A stretch of 64,000 nucleotides of DNA from Acidaminobacter sp964416305 (GCA_964416305.1 CAYQDM010000004.1:1-64000); one strand, 5' to 3'. Numbered from the stretch's first letter, positions 33,707 through 42,802 are shown. The notes: generated by a model from the sequence alone, not told the origin. Translations and numbers: made by a program.

Positions 33707-34676
33707 GATCGAAATCCTACTCAAAGACATTTCCCATTACTATGGCACCCACAAAGCCCTTGACAGTATTAATTTAGAGGTGTCACAAGGCGAACTCGTG
33801 GCGCTGCTGGGTCCCTCAGGCTGTGGTAAGACGACGCTGCTTCGCATTATTGCCGGCTTGATCCCTTTGAGTCCAAATCAAGGTCAGATTTACTTTGGCA
33901 GTGAGGAAGTCAGCGCCTGGCCCCCGCAAAAGAGAAATGCCGCCATGGTCTTTCAGAGCTATGCACTGTTTCCACATATGACGGTGACAGAAAACATTGA
34001 ATATGGCCTTCTCATGCGAAAAAAAGATACTGCCTCAAGGCAGCGTGAGGTCTCTCAGATTATGGAAAAGGTTCAGCTGACCGGTCTGGGCGAACGAAGG
34101 ATTCAAGAGCTCAGCGGCGGACAGCAGCAGAGGGTGGCCCTTGCCCGAAGCCTGGTGGTCAATCCGGACGTGCTTTTGTTCGATGAGCCCCTCAGCAACC
34201 TGGATGAAAAGCTCCGGGTCGCCATGCGCCAAGAAATCAGAAGCATCCAAAAGGACTCCGGCATTACGAGCGTTTATGTGACCCACGACCAAGAAGAAGC
34301 CATGGCCATTGCGGACCGAATCGTGATCATGAAGGATGGGCAGATCCTGCAGACCGGCACGCCAAGAGAAGTTTACGAAACTCCGGTCAACCGCTTTGTG
34401 GCAAGCTTCATGGGCGAGTGCAATTTTTTCGAGGATGCGAGCGGACTCTCCATGTGCCGTCCGGATACCCTCAAGCTGACGCCGGAGGGCGCTGAGGAAG
34501 GTGTTGTCACCTGGATTGAATATCTTGGGAGTGTTCAAAAGATAAAGCTGAATTGGAATGGCCAAGACCTCGTGGCTGAAGCCTTTACGAAGCAAATAAA
34601 GGAATATTCCTTTTCGGTGGGCGACCAGATTCGATTTGATTTCAATGTTGACGAGCATATAAAACTTGATCGCTGA
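33699..34676 (+). CDS. ABC transporter ATP-binding protein
   Basis: Walker A GPSGCGKTT, Q-loop AMVFQSYALFPHMTV, signature LSGGQQQR, Walker B VLLFDEPLSNLD and switch His in YVTHDQEEAMA are all present. A short C-terminal TOBE-like region follows (CNFFEDASGLSMCRPD). It belongs to the FbpC/PotA/PhnT type of importer ATPases and energises the upstream two-module permease. The start is uncertain: GTG 33699 overlaps the phosphatase stop; TTG 33687 is an alternative. Confidence 0.92.
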   Translation: MIEIEILLKDISHYYGTHKALDSINLEVSQGELVALLGPSGCGKTTLLRIIAGLIPLSPNQGQIYFGSEEVSAWPPQKRNAAMVFQSYALFPHMTVTENIEYGLLMRKKDTASRQREVSQIMEKVQLTGLGERRIQELSGGQQQRVALARSLVVNPDVLLFDEPLSNLDEKLRVAMRQEIRSIQKDSGITSVYVTHDQEEAMAIADRIVIMKDGQILQTGTPREVYETPVNRFVASFMGECNFFEDASGLSMCRPDTLKLTPEGAEEGVVTWIEYLGSVQKIKLNWNGQDLVAEAFTKQIKEYSFSVGDQIRFDFNVDEHIKLDR

Positions 34677-34694
34677 AAAATGCTTATGAAATTG

Positions 34695-34752
34695 AAAAAA
34701 CGAGAAGTGACCGGTCTAGTTTCAAACTAAACCTGATCGCCTCTCGTTTTTT
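34695..34752. terminator. Bidirectional terminator
   Basis: AAAAAACGAGA (34695-34705) pairs with TCTCGTTTTTT (34742-34752), with an inner TAGTTT/AAACTA stem. It ends the ABC operon (+) and the agmatinase-like gene (-). Confidence 0.9.
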
Positions 34753-34756
34753 GCCT

Positions 34757-35680
34757 TTATCCCCGCTTGCGCAGAGCGTGGCCCCAACATTCCATGACAA
34801 TTTTTCTCGCTGCGAAAACAGACGTCCAGGACGCGTCCAGCGCAGGCGCTACCTCCACCACATCAAAACCTATGACCGGCAGCTCGAACAAGCCCTCCAG
34901 CAGGTCCAGCAGCTCTCTGGCAGTAAGCCCGCCCAGCTGCGGCGTGCCCGTTCCTGGCGCGTAGGCTGGATCCAGCGCGTCGATGTCTAGGGTGATGTAA
35001 ATTGCGTCCAAGTGCGCGAGTGCCACCTTGGCTTTCTCGATAACCGCCGCGGTGCCCATTTTGGAGTAATCCCTGGCACTGACTACTGGTACCGGTGTCT
35101 TCTGGATGAACTCGAGCTCCTGTGGCTCCACGGACCGGATGCCAATGAAAAACAGGTTTTCAGGCCCGGTGACGTTTTCCAGCTCCAGCGCCCGGCGCTC
35201 TGTGCAGCCGTGGGAGAGCGTGTCCCCACCCAGCGCTTCGCAGAGGTCGAAATGGGCATCAATGTGGATGATGCCAAAGGCTTTGTCTACCGCCTTGTTA
35301 ATCCCTTTTAGCACCGGAATGGTCACAGAATGGTCTCCGCCAATCATAGTAAAAAACTTTTTCTCCTTTACAAGCTCCGCAACCGTTTCTTCCACCTGAC
35401 CGAAAATCTGTTCACGGTCGGCGCCTTCGAAGTCGCCAAGGTCTTTAATCTTGAAACCTTCCAGGGATTCAAAGCGCTCGGTCGTAGGGGCGACTGTATA
35501 AGTTATTGAACGAAGAGCACTTGGGGCCTCCTTTGCGCCGGATCTAAAACTGACGGAGCCGTCCCATGGGATACCGAAGACAATGGCATCTGCCTCTTTT
35601 ATGTCAAGTTTCGGTTGGTTCAAGCCGCCCCAGATTTCGGGGCTTTGGATCATGTCGTGGGTTGATTTCTGGTCACTCAT
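34757..35680 (-). CDS. speB: Agmatinase/arginase family ureohydrolase
   Basis: 307 residues starting at ATG 35680 (AGGAGG upstream). Manganese ligands are in GGDHSVTIP, IIHIDAHFDLCE and LDIDALDPAYAPGTGTP. The family splits guanidino compounds into urea and an amine; agmatinase (putrescine formation) is the best match by overall pattern, but guanidinobutyrase or formiminoglutamase are possible. Single gene with the 24-bp repeat array upstream. Confidence 0.88.
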   Translation of the reverse strand: MSDQKSTHDMIQSPEIWGGLNQPKLDIKEADAIVFGIPWDGSVSFRSGAKEAPSALRSITYTVAPTTERFESLEGFKIKDLGDFEGADREQIFGQVEETVAELVKEKKFFTMIGGDHSVTIPVLKGINKAVDKAFGIIHIDAHFDLCEALGGDTLSHGCTERRALELENVTGPENLFFIGIRSVEPQELEFIQKTPVPVVSARDYSKMGTAAVIEKAKVALAHLDAIYITLDIDALDPAYAPGTGTPQLGGLTARELLDLLEGLFELPVIGFDVVEVAPALDASWTSVFAARKIVMECWGHALRKRG

Positions 35681-35876
35681 TGGAATCCTCCTGTGATAGA
35701 TAGGTTGTGTTTGGAGCCTTTTATGGGAAGTCAATAATTTGAAAGTCTTGCTATTGCTATAGTATCAGGAATTGGGTATAATGAAAATAGAACATGTGTT
35801 CTTTTGCGTATCAGACTTGAATTTTCAGAATAGTCTCAAGCTCTGGCACCGAATTTGAGTTGGTGACAGGCACTCA

Positions 35877-35972
35877 AGTTGAATGAGTGTCAGACACCAA
35901 AGTTGAATGAGTGCCTGTCACCAAAGTTGAATGAGTGACAGACACCAACTTCAAACGAGTGTCAGACACCAA
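35877..35972. repeat. Tandem 24-bp repeats (four units)
   Basis: Units at 35877, 35901, 35925 and 35949: AGTTGAATGAGTGTCAGACA plus CCAA and three variants (GTGCCTGTCACC, GTGACAGACACC). They occupy much of the 35681-35995 gap just before the radical SAM gene, together with a single GGTGACAGGCAC copy at 35861. Confidence 0.9.
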
Positions 35973-35995
35973 CCTATACATAAGGAGGTCCTCTC

Positions 35996-37294
35996 ATGGA
36001 ATGGCAAAAGAAGCTCGAAATCCTTGCAGACAGCGCCAAATACGACGTTTCATGCTCTTCCAGCGGCACCTCCAGAGGAAAAAGTCAGGGGCTGCTGGGA
36101 ACAGCCGCAGCGGCGGGAATCTGCCACAGCTGGTCGGATGACGGACGCTGCATCTCGCTGCTCAAAATCCTGATGACCAACGTTTGCGTCTACGACTGCG
36201 CCTACTGCGTCAACCGTGTCTCCAGCGATGTGCCGCGAGCCACACTGTCACCCACGGAGATCGTCGATTTGACCCTCAACTTCTATAGAAGAAATTACAT
36301 TGAAGGCCTCTTCCTCAGCAGCGCGGTTCTGGTAAGCCCGGACCATACCATGGAGCGGATGGTGGAGGTCGTGAGGCGCCTCAGGACTGAAGGAAAATTC
36401 AACGGGTACATCCATCTGAAAGCCATTCCCGGCGCGGATCCCCGTTTGATCGCAGAAGCCGGGCGCTACGCGGACCGGATGAGTCTCAATATTGAACTGC
36501 CCACCAAGAAAAGCCTAAAGCTGCTGGCACCGGAAAAGAATCCGGAGACCATCACTGCGCCAATGGCCCAGATCCGAAGCACCATCCTGGAAACGCGCTC
36601 TGACCAAAACAAATTCAAGAATGCCCCGACTTTCGTCCCGGCGGGGCAGACGACGCAGATGATCGTCGGCGCGACAGGTGAAACAGACCACCTTCTGCTG
36701 AACCTCACCGAAAAACTCTATCAGCGCTACGCACTGAAGCGCGTCTACTTCTCCGCCTATGTCCCAGTAGTTCAGAACCACCCGGTTCTGCCCGGCCAGG
36801 TTGAGCACCCCATGCTCAGGGAGCACCGGCTCTATCAGGCAGACTGGCTGCTGAGATTTTATGGGTATACAGCCGGCGAACTGCTGGATGAACTTAATCC
36901 TCAGCTGGATCTTGAGCTGGACCCCAAATGCCAGTGGGCGCTGCGGCACCCCGAGCAGTTTCCGGTAGAGATCAACAAAGCAGACCTGATGACACTTCTA
37001 AAAGTCCCCGGCATTGGCCCGGTTTCAGCCAGACGGATCCTCAAGTCCAGACGCTTCAGTGCCCTCAGGGCAGAGGACCTCAAGGGGCTTGGGGTCGTCA
37101 TGAAGCGCGCCAAATATTTCATTCAATGCAGCGGCAAAAAAATTGAAACCTTGAACTTCGAGACGCGGATCCTCAGGCCCCTGCTCGTGCGCGAGGAACC
37201 CTTAAAGCTTCAGTCACCCACTTCGCAGCTATCCTTCTTCGACTTGAATCCCGGGCTCTGGATACCGCCTTCAAAGGAGTTGATCCTCAGATGA
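35996..37294 (+). CDS. Putative DNA modification/repair radical SAM protein
   Basis: 432 residues. The radical SAM cluster motif CVYDCAYC (C-x3-C-x2-C) lies near residues 64-71 and helix-hairpin-helix motif LLKVPGIGPVSARRIL near residue 335. This combination matches the family annotated as putative DNA modification/repair radical SAM protein (TIGR03916), which is nearly always encoded next to a TIGR03915 partner, as here with a 4-base overlap. The exact DNA substrate is unknown. AAGGAGG precedes the ATG. Confidence 0.9.
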   Translation: MEWQKKLEILADSAKYDVSCSSSGTSRGKSQGLLGTAAAAGICHSWSDDGRCISLLKILMTNVCVYDCAYCVNRVSSDVPRATLSPTEIVDLTLNFYRRNYIEGLFLSSAVLVSPDHTMERMVEVVRRLRTEGKFNGYIHLKAIPGADPRLIAEAGRYADRMSLNIELPTKKSLKLLAPEKNPETITAPMAQIRSTILETRSDQNKFKNAPTFVPAGQTTQMIVGATGETDHLLLNLTEKLYQRYALKRVYFSAYVPVVQNHPVLPGQVEHPMLREHRLYQADWLLRFYGYTAGELLDELNPQLDLELDPKCQWALRHPEQFPVEINKADLMTLLKVPGIGPVSARRILKSRRFSALRAEDLKGLGVVMKRAKYFIQCSGKKIETLNFETRILRPLLVREEPLKLQSPTSQLSFFDLNPGLWIPPSKELILR

Positions 37295-38028
37295 TGCAGC
37301 TCTTTCTCTATGACGGCAGCTTTGAGGGTCTGATGTGCGCCATAGCCTCCGCTTACAGACTCCGGGGAGACGTCATCATACAAAAAAATGATGACCCCGC
37401 ACCCCTTTTGCTCGCGCATGTTCAGGACGTCCATACGGACAGCGTCCAGGCGAGCAAGGTGATCGAAGCCATTGTTCAAAAACTTGGAATGGAAACTTTT
37501 AAGCGGGTCTCCTACGCCTACTTCAGCGAAAACCCTGAAATTGGCACCGACATACTTCAGTTTTTACGATACGCATTCAAAACCGGACCCTCTGCTGTTG
37601 AGCATCTGGCCCATCCTGCAGTCAAACCTATCTTCAAAGCCTCCTGGCGTGTGACGCGGGAAGTCCACCTCATGACGGGGCTTCTCCGCTTCTCCGAAAC
37701 CAAATCGGGGATCTATTACGGCTGCTACGAACCCACTTACGACATCACGACGCTTTTGGCACCGCACTTCGCGAATCGACTCGGCGATCAGACCTGGGTC
37801 CTGCATGACGTCAGACGGCACCTCGCCGCCTTTTACGACCAGAAAACCTGGTGGCTGGCGGAGCTGGAGCCCACACTTCAATCCTATTCAGATGAAGAAG
37901 AATTTTACAGGACTCTTTGGCAGTCTTATTTCAAGCACATTGCCATAGAAAGCCGTAGGAGCAGCGAACGTCAGCGACAGCACATGCCAAAGAAGTATTG
38001 GAAATATTTGATTGAAATCAAGGGATAG
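37291..38028 (+). CDS. TIGR03915 family putative DNA repair protein
   Basis: 245 residues, with ATG overlapping the stop of the radical SAM gene. N-terminal FLYDGSFEGLMCAIASAY and the later VTREVHLMTGLLRF and HFANRLGDQTWVLHDVRR are characteristic of the partner of the radical SAM DNA repair family, related in part to uracil-DNA glycosylase-linked proteins. Function unproven; expected to act in one complex with its neighbour. Confidence 0.88.
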   Translation: MMQLFLYDGSFEGLMCAIASAYRLRGDVIIQKNDDPAPLLLAHVQDVHTDSVQASKVIEAIVQKLGMETFKRVSYAYFSENPEIGTDILQFLRYAFKTGPSAVEHLAHPAVKPIFKASWRVTREVHLMTGLLRFSETKSGIYYGCYEPTYDITTLLAPHFANRLGDQTWVLHDVRRHLAAFYDQKTWWLAELEPTLQSYSDEEEFYRTLWQSYFKHIAIESRRSSERQRQHMPKKYWKYLIEIKG

Positions 38029-38036
38029 TGCTTGAA

Positions 38037-38113
38037 GGTGACCATCGGCAAAAGCAAGGGCAAATGAAAAGGCAAAAGCAAGGGCAAAAGCAAAAGCGTG
38101 TGGCCGATGGCAG
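38037..38113. repeat. CCGATGGT-family half-sites flanking GGCAAAAGCAA simple repeats
   Basis: GGTGACCATCGGC (38037-38049) and GCCGATGGCAG (38103-38113) face each other around about 50 bases of AGGGCAAAAGCAA repeats, just past the TIGR03915 stop. The arrangement resembles a tiny element with inverted ends. Confidence 0.65.
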
Positions 38114-38156
38114 TTACACGCACCCCTTCATCCAAAGCTCATCGCGGTTGCAGCCT

Positions 38157-38630
38157 TCACGCTCTTGAAAACGCGATCATATGACCATCCGGATCCAGAC
38201 CGTAGGCGACTTCCTCGCCCCAGTCCATGTGCTTCAAGGGCTGGATCAGCTTGCCGCCCGCAGCTTCGAACAGGACCAGGCACCCTTCCGGATCCTCATG
38301 CTTCAGGCAGATCTCGCAAGCCGGCATACAGCCATCCGGGCGGTGTCGCACCGCGAGGTTAAGCGTATGTACAATCCCCTTCAGCGGCACCAGACCGAGC
38401 TTGAAGTTGCGCATCAGCTGAAACTCGACGAGCTCCGGCGCGTCGAGAATGGGACTCTGATCGAGCACCGTGGTGTAAAACTGCTTGGAAGTATCGAGAT
38501 TCTCAACATAAAAAACCGTTTTGATGGAGATCGGCTCAGAAAGACAGGACGGCTGGATCTCAGTGACCATGCAGGTCTCCTGAACTTGATCCGAATCCGG
38601 TTCCTCGTTCTGGTCGTATTGCCTGTTCAT
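38157..38630 (-). CDS. VOC family (glyoxalase/bleomycin resistance-like) protein
   Basis: 157 residues, starting at ATG 38630 with GGGGAGG upstream. After a charged N-terminal tail the vicinal oxygen chelate fold starts at IKTVFYVENLDTSKQFYTTV and ends with GLDPDGHMIAFSRA. Cysteines in CMPACEIC are unusual. The family includes glyoxalases, antibiotic-binding proteins and dioxygenases; the role here is unknown. Confidence 0.82.
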   Translation of the reverse strand: MNRQYDQNEEPDSDQVQETCMVTEIQPSCLSEPISIKTVFYVENLDTSKQFYTTVLDQSPILDAPELVEFQLMRNFKLGLVPLKGIVHTLNLAVRHRPDGCMPACEICLKHEDPEGCLVLFEAAGGKLIQPLKHMDWGEEVAYGLDPDGHMIAFSRA

Positions 38631-38969
38631 AGGTCGTTCCTCCCCAGGTCTGGTGAATTCTGCTATCGTGGCCACGAGAAGTTCGGCAACAAATTGGAAC
38701 TATCGCTCTTCTTTTGTCATTCTTTTGTTACAATTATATTATACAACTTACACCTTAAATTAAACTGAAGATTCGGAAATTTGTGTTGATTTTTTAACAA
38801 TTCTATCCTCATGATTATTTTTTCATAGGTTCCACTCAGTGGTTCCGCGGGGATATTCGGATCCGTTAATTCAATACCCACACCAATCCACTCATAATGC
38901 TGGCTTCGTCTTGTTGTTCGAAACGCCCCGTGCTATAATCGCTTCGATAGCATTAAGGAGCTGGTGAGA

Positions 38970-40112
38970 ATGATTCGCGACGCACTAATTCGCCTATGGA
39001 ACAAGTTTACAAACTGGATCCGGCGGGATCTCGTCCTGTCCATTTCACTTGGGGCTGCCGTACTGCTGAGTTTAATAAAACTGCCCGTCCCAGCTGATTT
39101 GGATTTTAAGGTCCTGATCACGTTGTTCAATTTAATGATTGTCCTCAAGGCCTTCGAACAGCTGAACCTCCTGGATGCCATAGCCATTCGGCTGCTCAGA
39201 CAGCTTGGTTCAGAGCGGCGTGTCGCACTGGGTGTTGTCGCCCTCAGTTTTTTCAGCGCCATGCTCATCACAAATGACGTGGCGCTCCTCACCCTGGTGC
39301 CCATTGCGCTCATCATTGGCCACCGAGGTCATTACCCTGTGATTCGTACCGTCGTGCTCGCGACTTTGGCGGCGAATATCGGCAGCAGCCTGACGCCTAT
39401 GGGCAACCCTCAAAACCTATTTATCCTGACGCGTTATGCCCTCTCGGCTTCCAGCTTTTTTGAGGTGGTAGCACCTTTTGCCGGACTCGGAGGCTTATGG
39501 CTCATTTGGCTGTCCACCAGACTGCCGGCGCGTCAGCTGTCCTTGGATCTTGAGATCCCGGATCATCCGCACCCGCTGCAGCTGCTCCCCTGGGTCTTAT
39601 CCTTCGTGGCCATTATCCTCTCCGTCTTCGGTCTGATAAGCGATCTGGCAACGCTGGGTCTGGTGCTTGCCATCACCCTGCTCGTCCGCCCAAAACTTCT
39701 GATAGCCGTCGACTATGGGCTCTTGGCCACCTTCGTGGGATTCTTCATCATAGTGGCCAGACTTTCGGAAATCCCCGCCGTCATTGTGCTGATGCAGTCG
39801 CTCCTCAGTACACCAGTCACCGTCTATTTCAGCAGCATGCTGTTCAGCCAGGTCATCTCCAACGTACCGGCCGCCATACTCCTGTCAGAATTTACGGAAG
39901 ACTGGGCGCCGCTGCTTCTAGGGGTCAATGTTGGGGGCATGGGGACTCTGATCGCTTCCCTGGCCAGCGTGATTTCCTACAGGTTGTTTTTGAAGGATCA
40001 TCCCGGCGAGGCCAAGCCTTATCTAAAGTCCTTTATCCTCTACAACGCCGCCGGACTGCTGTTGTTCGGACTTTTAGGTGCCGCTTTGGTCTATTTCGAC
40101 ATATGTGGTTAG
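38970..40112 (+). CDS. SLC13/ArsB/NhaD-type anion permease
   Basis: 380 residues with about 10 membrane segments. The LITNDVALLTLVPIALI and GNPQNLFI stretches are typical of the ion transporter superfamily (citrate/dicarboxylate, arsenite, Na+/H+). ATG 38970 or GTG 38964 are both possible after AAGGAG. The substrate cannot be deduced. The gene stands alone between convergent or divergent neighbours. The 294-base gap before it (38676-38969) shows no site I can support. Confidence 0.82.
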   Translation: MIRDALIRLWNKFTNWIRRDLVLSISLGAAVLLSLIKLPVPADLDFKVLITLFNLMIVLKAFEQLNLLDAIAIRLLRQLGSERRVALGVVALSFFSAMLITNDVALLTLVPIALIIGHRGHYPVIRTVVLATLAANIGSSLTPMGNPQNLFILTRYALSASSFFEVVAPFAGLGGLWLIWLSTRLPARQLSLDLEIPDHPHPLQLLPWVLSFVAIILSVFGLISDLATLGLVLAITLLVRPKLLIAVDYGLLATFVGFFIIVARLSEIPAVIVLMQSLLSTPVTVYFSSMLFSQVISNVPAAILLSEFTEDWAPLLLGVNVGGMGTLIASLASVISYRLFLKDHPGEAKPYLKSFILYNAAGLLLFGLLGAALVYFDICG

Positions 40113-40154
40113 CCCGCTCGGTGGAAGCGGGTGTCTGACACCGAGTTTCACTCC

Positions 40155-40218
40155 AAAAGAAAAGCCCATGACGCCTCAGCAGGTTAAGGTCTGCAGCTGC
40201 GCCCATGGGCTTTTCTTT
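40155..40218. terminator. Bidirectional terminator
   Basis: AAAGAAAAGCCCATG (to 40170) pairs with CATGGGCTTTTCTTT (40204-40218) with an inner CAGC/GCTG stem. It lies between the permease (+) and the ykvI-like gene (-). A GGTGTCTGACACC repeat core sits just before it (40130-40142). Confidence 0.9.
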
Positions 40219-40254
40219 GGGTCTATAAGTTTGGAACTTGGTGACGGATTCAGT

Positions 40255-41361
40255 TTACGCTGCGTCTTTCACGCTGCTGCTTTTACCTGCAGCGATTCTG
40301 CGGGCAGATCTGACGAGCATAATAACCAGCAGCAGAATACCAACATAACCATTGATGACGTAAATAATATTGACGAGTCTGTCAAACGGCACCTTGAGTC
40401 CGACGAATACGCCTAAGACAGCGAGGGCACCTGTCAGAACTGTGAATTTCTTTGTCTTTTCCTCCGCGATTCTCGCGACGACCGACCAGAGAAGCGGCAC
40501 AGAAGTCGTGTAAATCCCTGCAATGACTGTGAGAGAAAAGATGATCGCGAGGGTAGGGTGGATATTGCCCGCCAAAATCAACGACGGAACCATGGTGCCT
40601 GCAACGATCTCGACGTTGGCCATGAGACCAAGTGCCATGATGATGACTGCCAGCGAGAAGCCTATTGCGCCAAAGATAGCGCCCAAACTGGCTTCTTTTC
40701 GGCTCTTGGCTGCCGAGCCCATTGAGGCCATAAACGCAGCCAGCCACAACATACAGAAGCCAACGTAGGATAATGCTGCGTAAACCCAGTTGCTTGAAGC
40801 CTTCAAAAGGTTCATGGACGGGATGATCTCCGCAGCTCTGGTGAGGCCGCCTGGATTCTGGAAGATCGCCGTCAGACCAAGACCAATCGCCATGACTGTG
40901 ATCACCGGACCAATTTTACCAATGACATCCACGATGCCCTTCAAACCGAAAACGACCGTCCCGAATGCCAGAATGCCCATCCCAATGCCGCCGACGTCGA
41001 TTGGCAGACCGTACTGCTGATTCAGGGTCGCGCCTGCGCCGCCGATCATAACAATGAAAGACATATAGATGAAAGCTATTGAAAAGTAGTCAAAGAACTT
41101 ACCTACGATTGGTCCGCACATGTATTCATAGATCTCGCTGCCCTTGTGAAACTTTTTGTCAAATCCCGTAGTGATAAAACTGACGCCAACATAAAGAAAC
41201 AAGAGAAAGACGACAACTGCGCCCAAGATCCCTTTGAACCCATAGGCAGTGAAATACTGCATGATTTCTTGCCCGGTAGCGAAGCCCGATCCAATCAAGA
41301 ACGCTATAAACGCGCCCGCGTAGATGACAATCGTTTTATAGCTGAGTTTTTCCTCTGACAT
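40255..41361 (-). CDS. YkvI family APC-type transporter
   Basis: 368 residues with about 10-11 membrane segments (FIAFLIGSGFATGQEIMQYF start; GMGILAFGTVVFGLKGIVDVI). Members resemble branched-chain/neutral amino acid carriers of the APC superfamily. It follows the grdX-grdE-grdB-type genes on the same strand after a hairpin terminator, so it is likely the importer of the substrate of that reductase component. AGGAGG lies upstream of the ATG. Confidence 0.85.
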   Translation of the reverse strand: MSEEKLSYKTIVIYAGAFIAFLIGSGFATGQEIMQYFTAYGFKGILGAVVVFLLFLYVGVSFITTGFDKKFHKGSEIYEYMCGPIVGKFFDYFSIAFIYMSFIVMIGGAGATLNQQYGLPIDVGGIGMGILAFGTVVFGLKGIVDVIGKIGPVITVMAIGLGLTAIFQNPGGLTRAAEIIPSMNLLKASSNWVYAALSYVGFCMLWLAAFMASMGSAAKSRKEASLGAIFGAIGFSLAVIIMALGLMANVEIVAGTMVPSLILAGNIHPTLAIIFSLTVIAGIYTTSVPLLWSVVARIAEEKTKKFTVLTGALAVLGVFVGLKVPFDRLVNIIYVINGYVGILLLVIMLVRSARRIAAGKSSSVKDAA

Positions 41362-41390
41362 ATAATTCGCCTCCTATACCCCGAAAGTGT

Positions 41391-41446
41391 AAAAGCTGCT
41401 GAGAAGCCTGCCGATGGTCACCATCGGCAAACCCTCAGCAGCTTTT
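41391..41446 (-). terminator. Terminator hairpin with CCGATGGT palindrome at its tip
   Basis: AAAAGCTGCTGAG (41391-41403) pairs with CTCAGCAGCTTTT (41434-41446). The loop is filled by the palindrome GCCGATGGTCACCATCGGC (41410-41428). It lies between the grdB-like stop and the ykvI-like start and would attenuate transcription into the transporter gene. Confidence 0.85.
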
Positions 41447-41473
41447 TACATTTTTTGCGGTAGGTTCACTTTT

Positions 41474-42781
41474 CTAGTCAAAAATCGTTATATCTTCAAC
41501 AGGCGTACCAAGTGACTTGACTGCGCGCTCAACAAGATCTCTTCTGAGCGCTTCTTCGCCAGGACCCGCAATGCTTGGATTGCCGACCGGGTGAGGAATT
41601 GCGATCGTAGGGACGATTCTGTTCGCGCCTACTGCTTGTGAAATAGTCGTAATGGTGGACATATGAACTATAGGAATGCCATAGCGTTCAATTTCTTTAA
41701 CCATCGTTGCACCGCAACGAGTACAGGTGCCTCACGTCGAGGTGAGGATAACGCCGTCCACGCCGGCCGCTTTGAGCTCCGCGCCAATTTCCTTACCAAA
41801 AGTCAGGGCATTGCCAACGGAAGTGCCCGTGCCGGTGGTGGTGTAGAAGTAATCGTAGACCTTGCCTATGACGCCTTCCTTCTCGAGGGTTTTCATGACA
41901 TCCAGTGGCGCAACGCGGTCCGGAGTCTCATTCGCGTAAACAGGGTCATAGCCGCCGTGAATCGTGAAATATCCGCCTTTGAGGGCTGCCGCTGCTGAAA
42001 TGTCATATTTGCCCCACTTTTGAGCACTTGCGGATTGAATTCTGTCAGGGTTGCCAAACGGTACGATCCCGCCGCTGGTGACGAGCGCGATCGTTGCCTT
42101 GGAAAGATCTTTGATGGCAAGGGCAGGATCGACACGGTCAAACTGCGGCATTGGAAGCTCTGTTTCGAAAGCCTGATTATTCAAGCGAGCGAGGAGCATT
42201 TCAACCGCTCTCTTTGATCCACGCTTGTCAGAGAAGACAGTAAGACGGCGTCCTTGAGGAATGTAGCCTTCTTCTTCAGGCGCGCCGAGTTCTTCGCCTT
42301 TAGCAAGCTTACGGGCGATTTTCGCCATAGTAGGCAGCGCCGTTCTCATACCTGCTGCTGAGTCAGGTGTGCTGACAACGATAACCTTGCTGACGCAAGT
42401 ATCGAGGCCTGGGTTTTCTGCGTACATACCTGTGAGGGTAGGAATTCCAAGCTCTTCAGTAACTTTGGCAGCAATTTCTCCGCAGGCCATGCCATAACGT
42501 CCGGCGTTGAAAGCAGGACCGGTGACAACCAGATCAGGCTTCGCAGCTTTGATGGTGTCCATGATGAAAGCAAACGCTTCCTTGTTGTGCTCATTGAAGT
42601 AGTTGTCGCCGCAGACCAAGGTTCCTATGACTGTGCCTTCGCCTTCAAGCAATGCTTCAAAGCCGGCAGCAGGTCCGATTTTTTCTTCTTTATAGAATGG
42701 CTCGATGCCGGCTTTTTCTTCGCCGCCAACCTGGCCAAAGAATTGGTTGACATAGTAGAGTACTTTAAATGGATTCGACAT
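41474..42781 (-). CDS. Selenoprotein: glycine/sarcosine/betaine reductase component B, selenocysteine subunit (GrdB/GrdF/GrdI type)
   Basis: 435 residues if the UGA at 41734-41732 is read as selenocysteine (residue 350). The two halves that appear when UGA is treated as stop are in one frame and join as ILTST-U-GTCTRCGATMV, the conserved Sec-x2-C-x2-C site of this family. A 6-bp hairpin lies right after it (41705-41719). The N-terminal VLYYVNQFFGQVGGEEKA and the C-terminal IAIPHPVGNPS are family hallmarks, and 435 residues is the normal length. The protein binds and activates its amine substrate so that selenoprotein A can be alkylated. Glycine, sarcosine or betaine specificity cannot be told. 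grdA, grdC and grdD are not in the window. Confidence 0.93.
41705..41719 (-). promoter_or_regulatory. Bacterial SECIS element candidate
   Basis: On the mRNA, CGTTGC, GGT, GCAACG: a perfect 6-bp stem with a GGU loop beginning 13 bases after the UGA selenocysteine codon. Stem, distance and G in the loop fit bacterial SECIS hairpins recognised by SelB. Confidence 0.8.
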
Positions 42782-42802
42782 TTGACTTCCTCCTCTCGTG
42801 TC

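Noticed and set aside
35877..35972. CRISPR array
   Set aside because: Units are directly adjacent with a 24-bp period and no unique spacers; no cas genes are present.
41474..41704. Separate small gene beginning MVKEIERYGIPIVHM
   Set aside because: It is the C-terminal part of the selenoprotein; the UGA before it is a selenocysteine codon.
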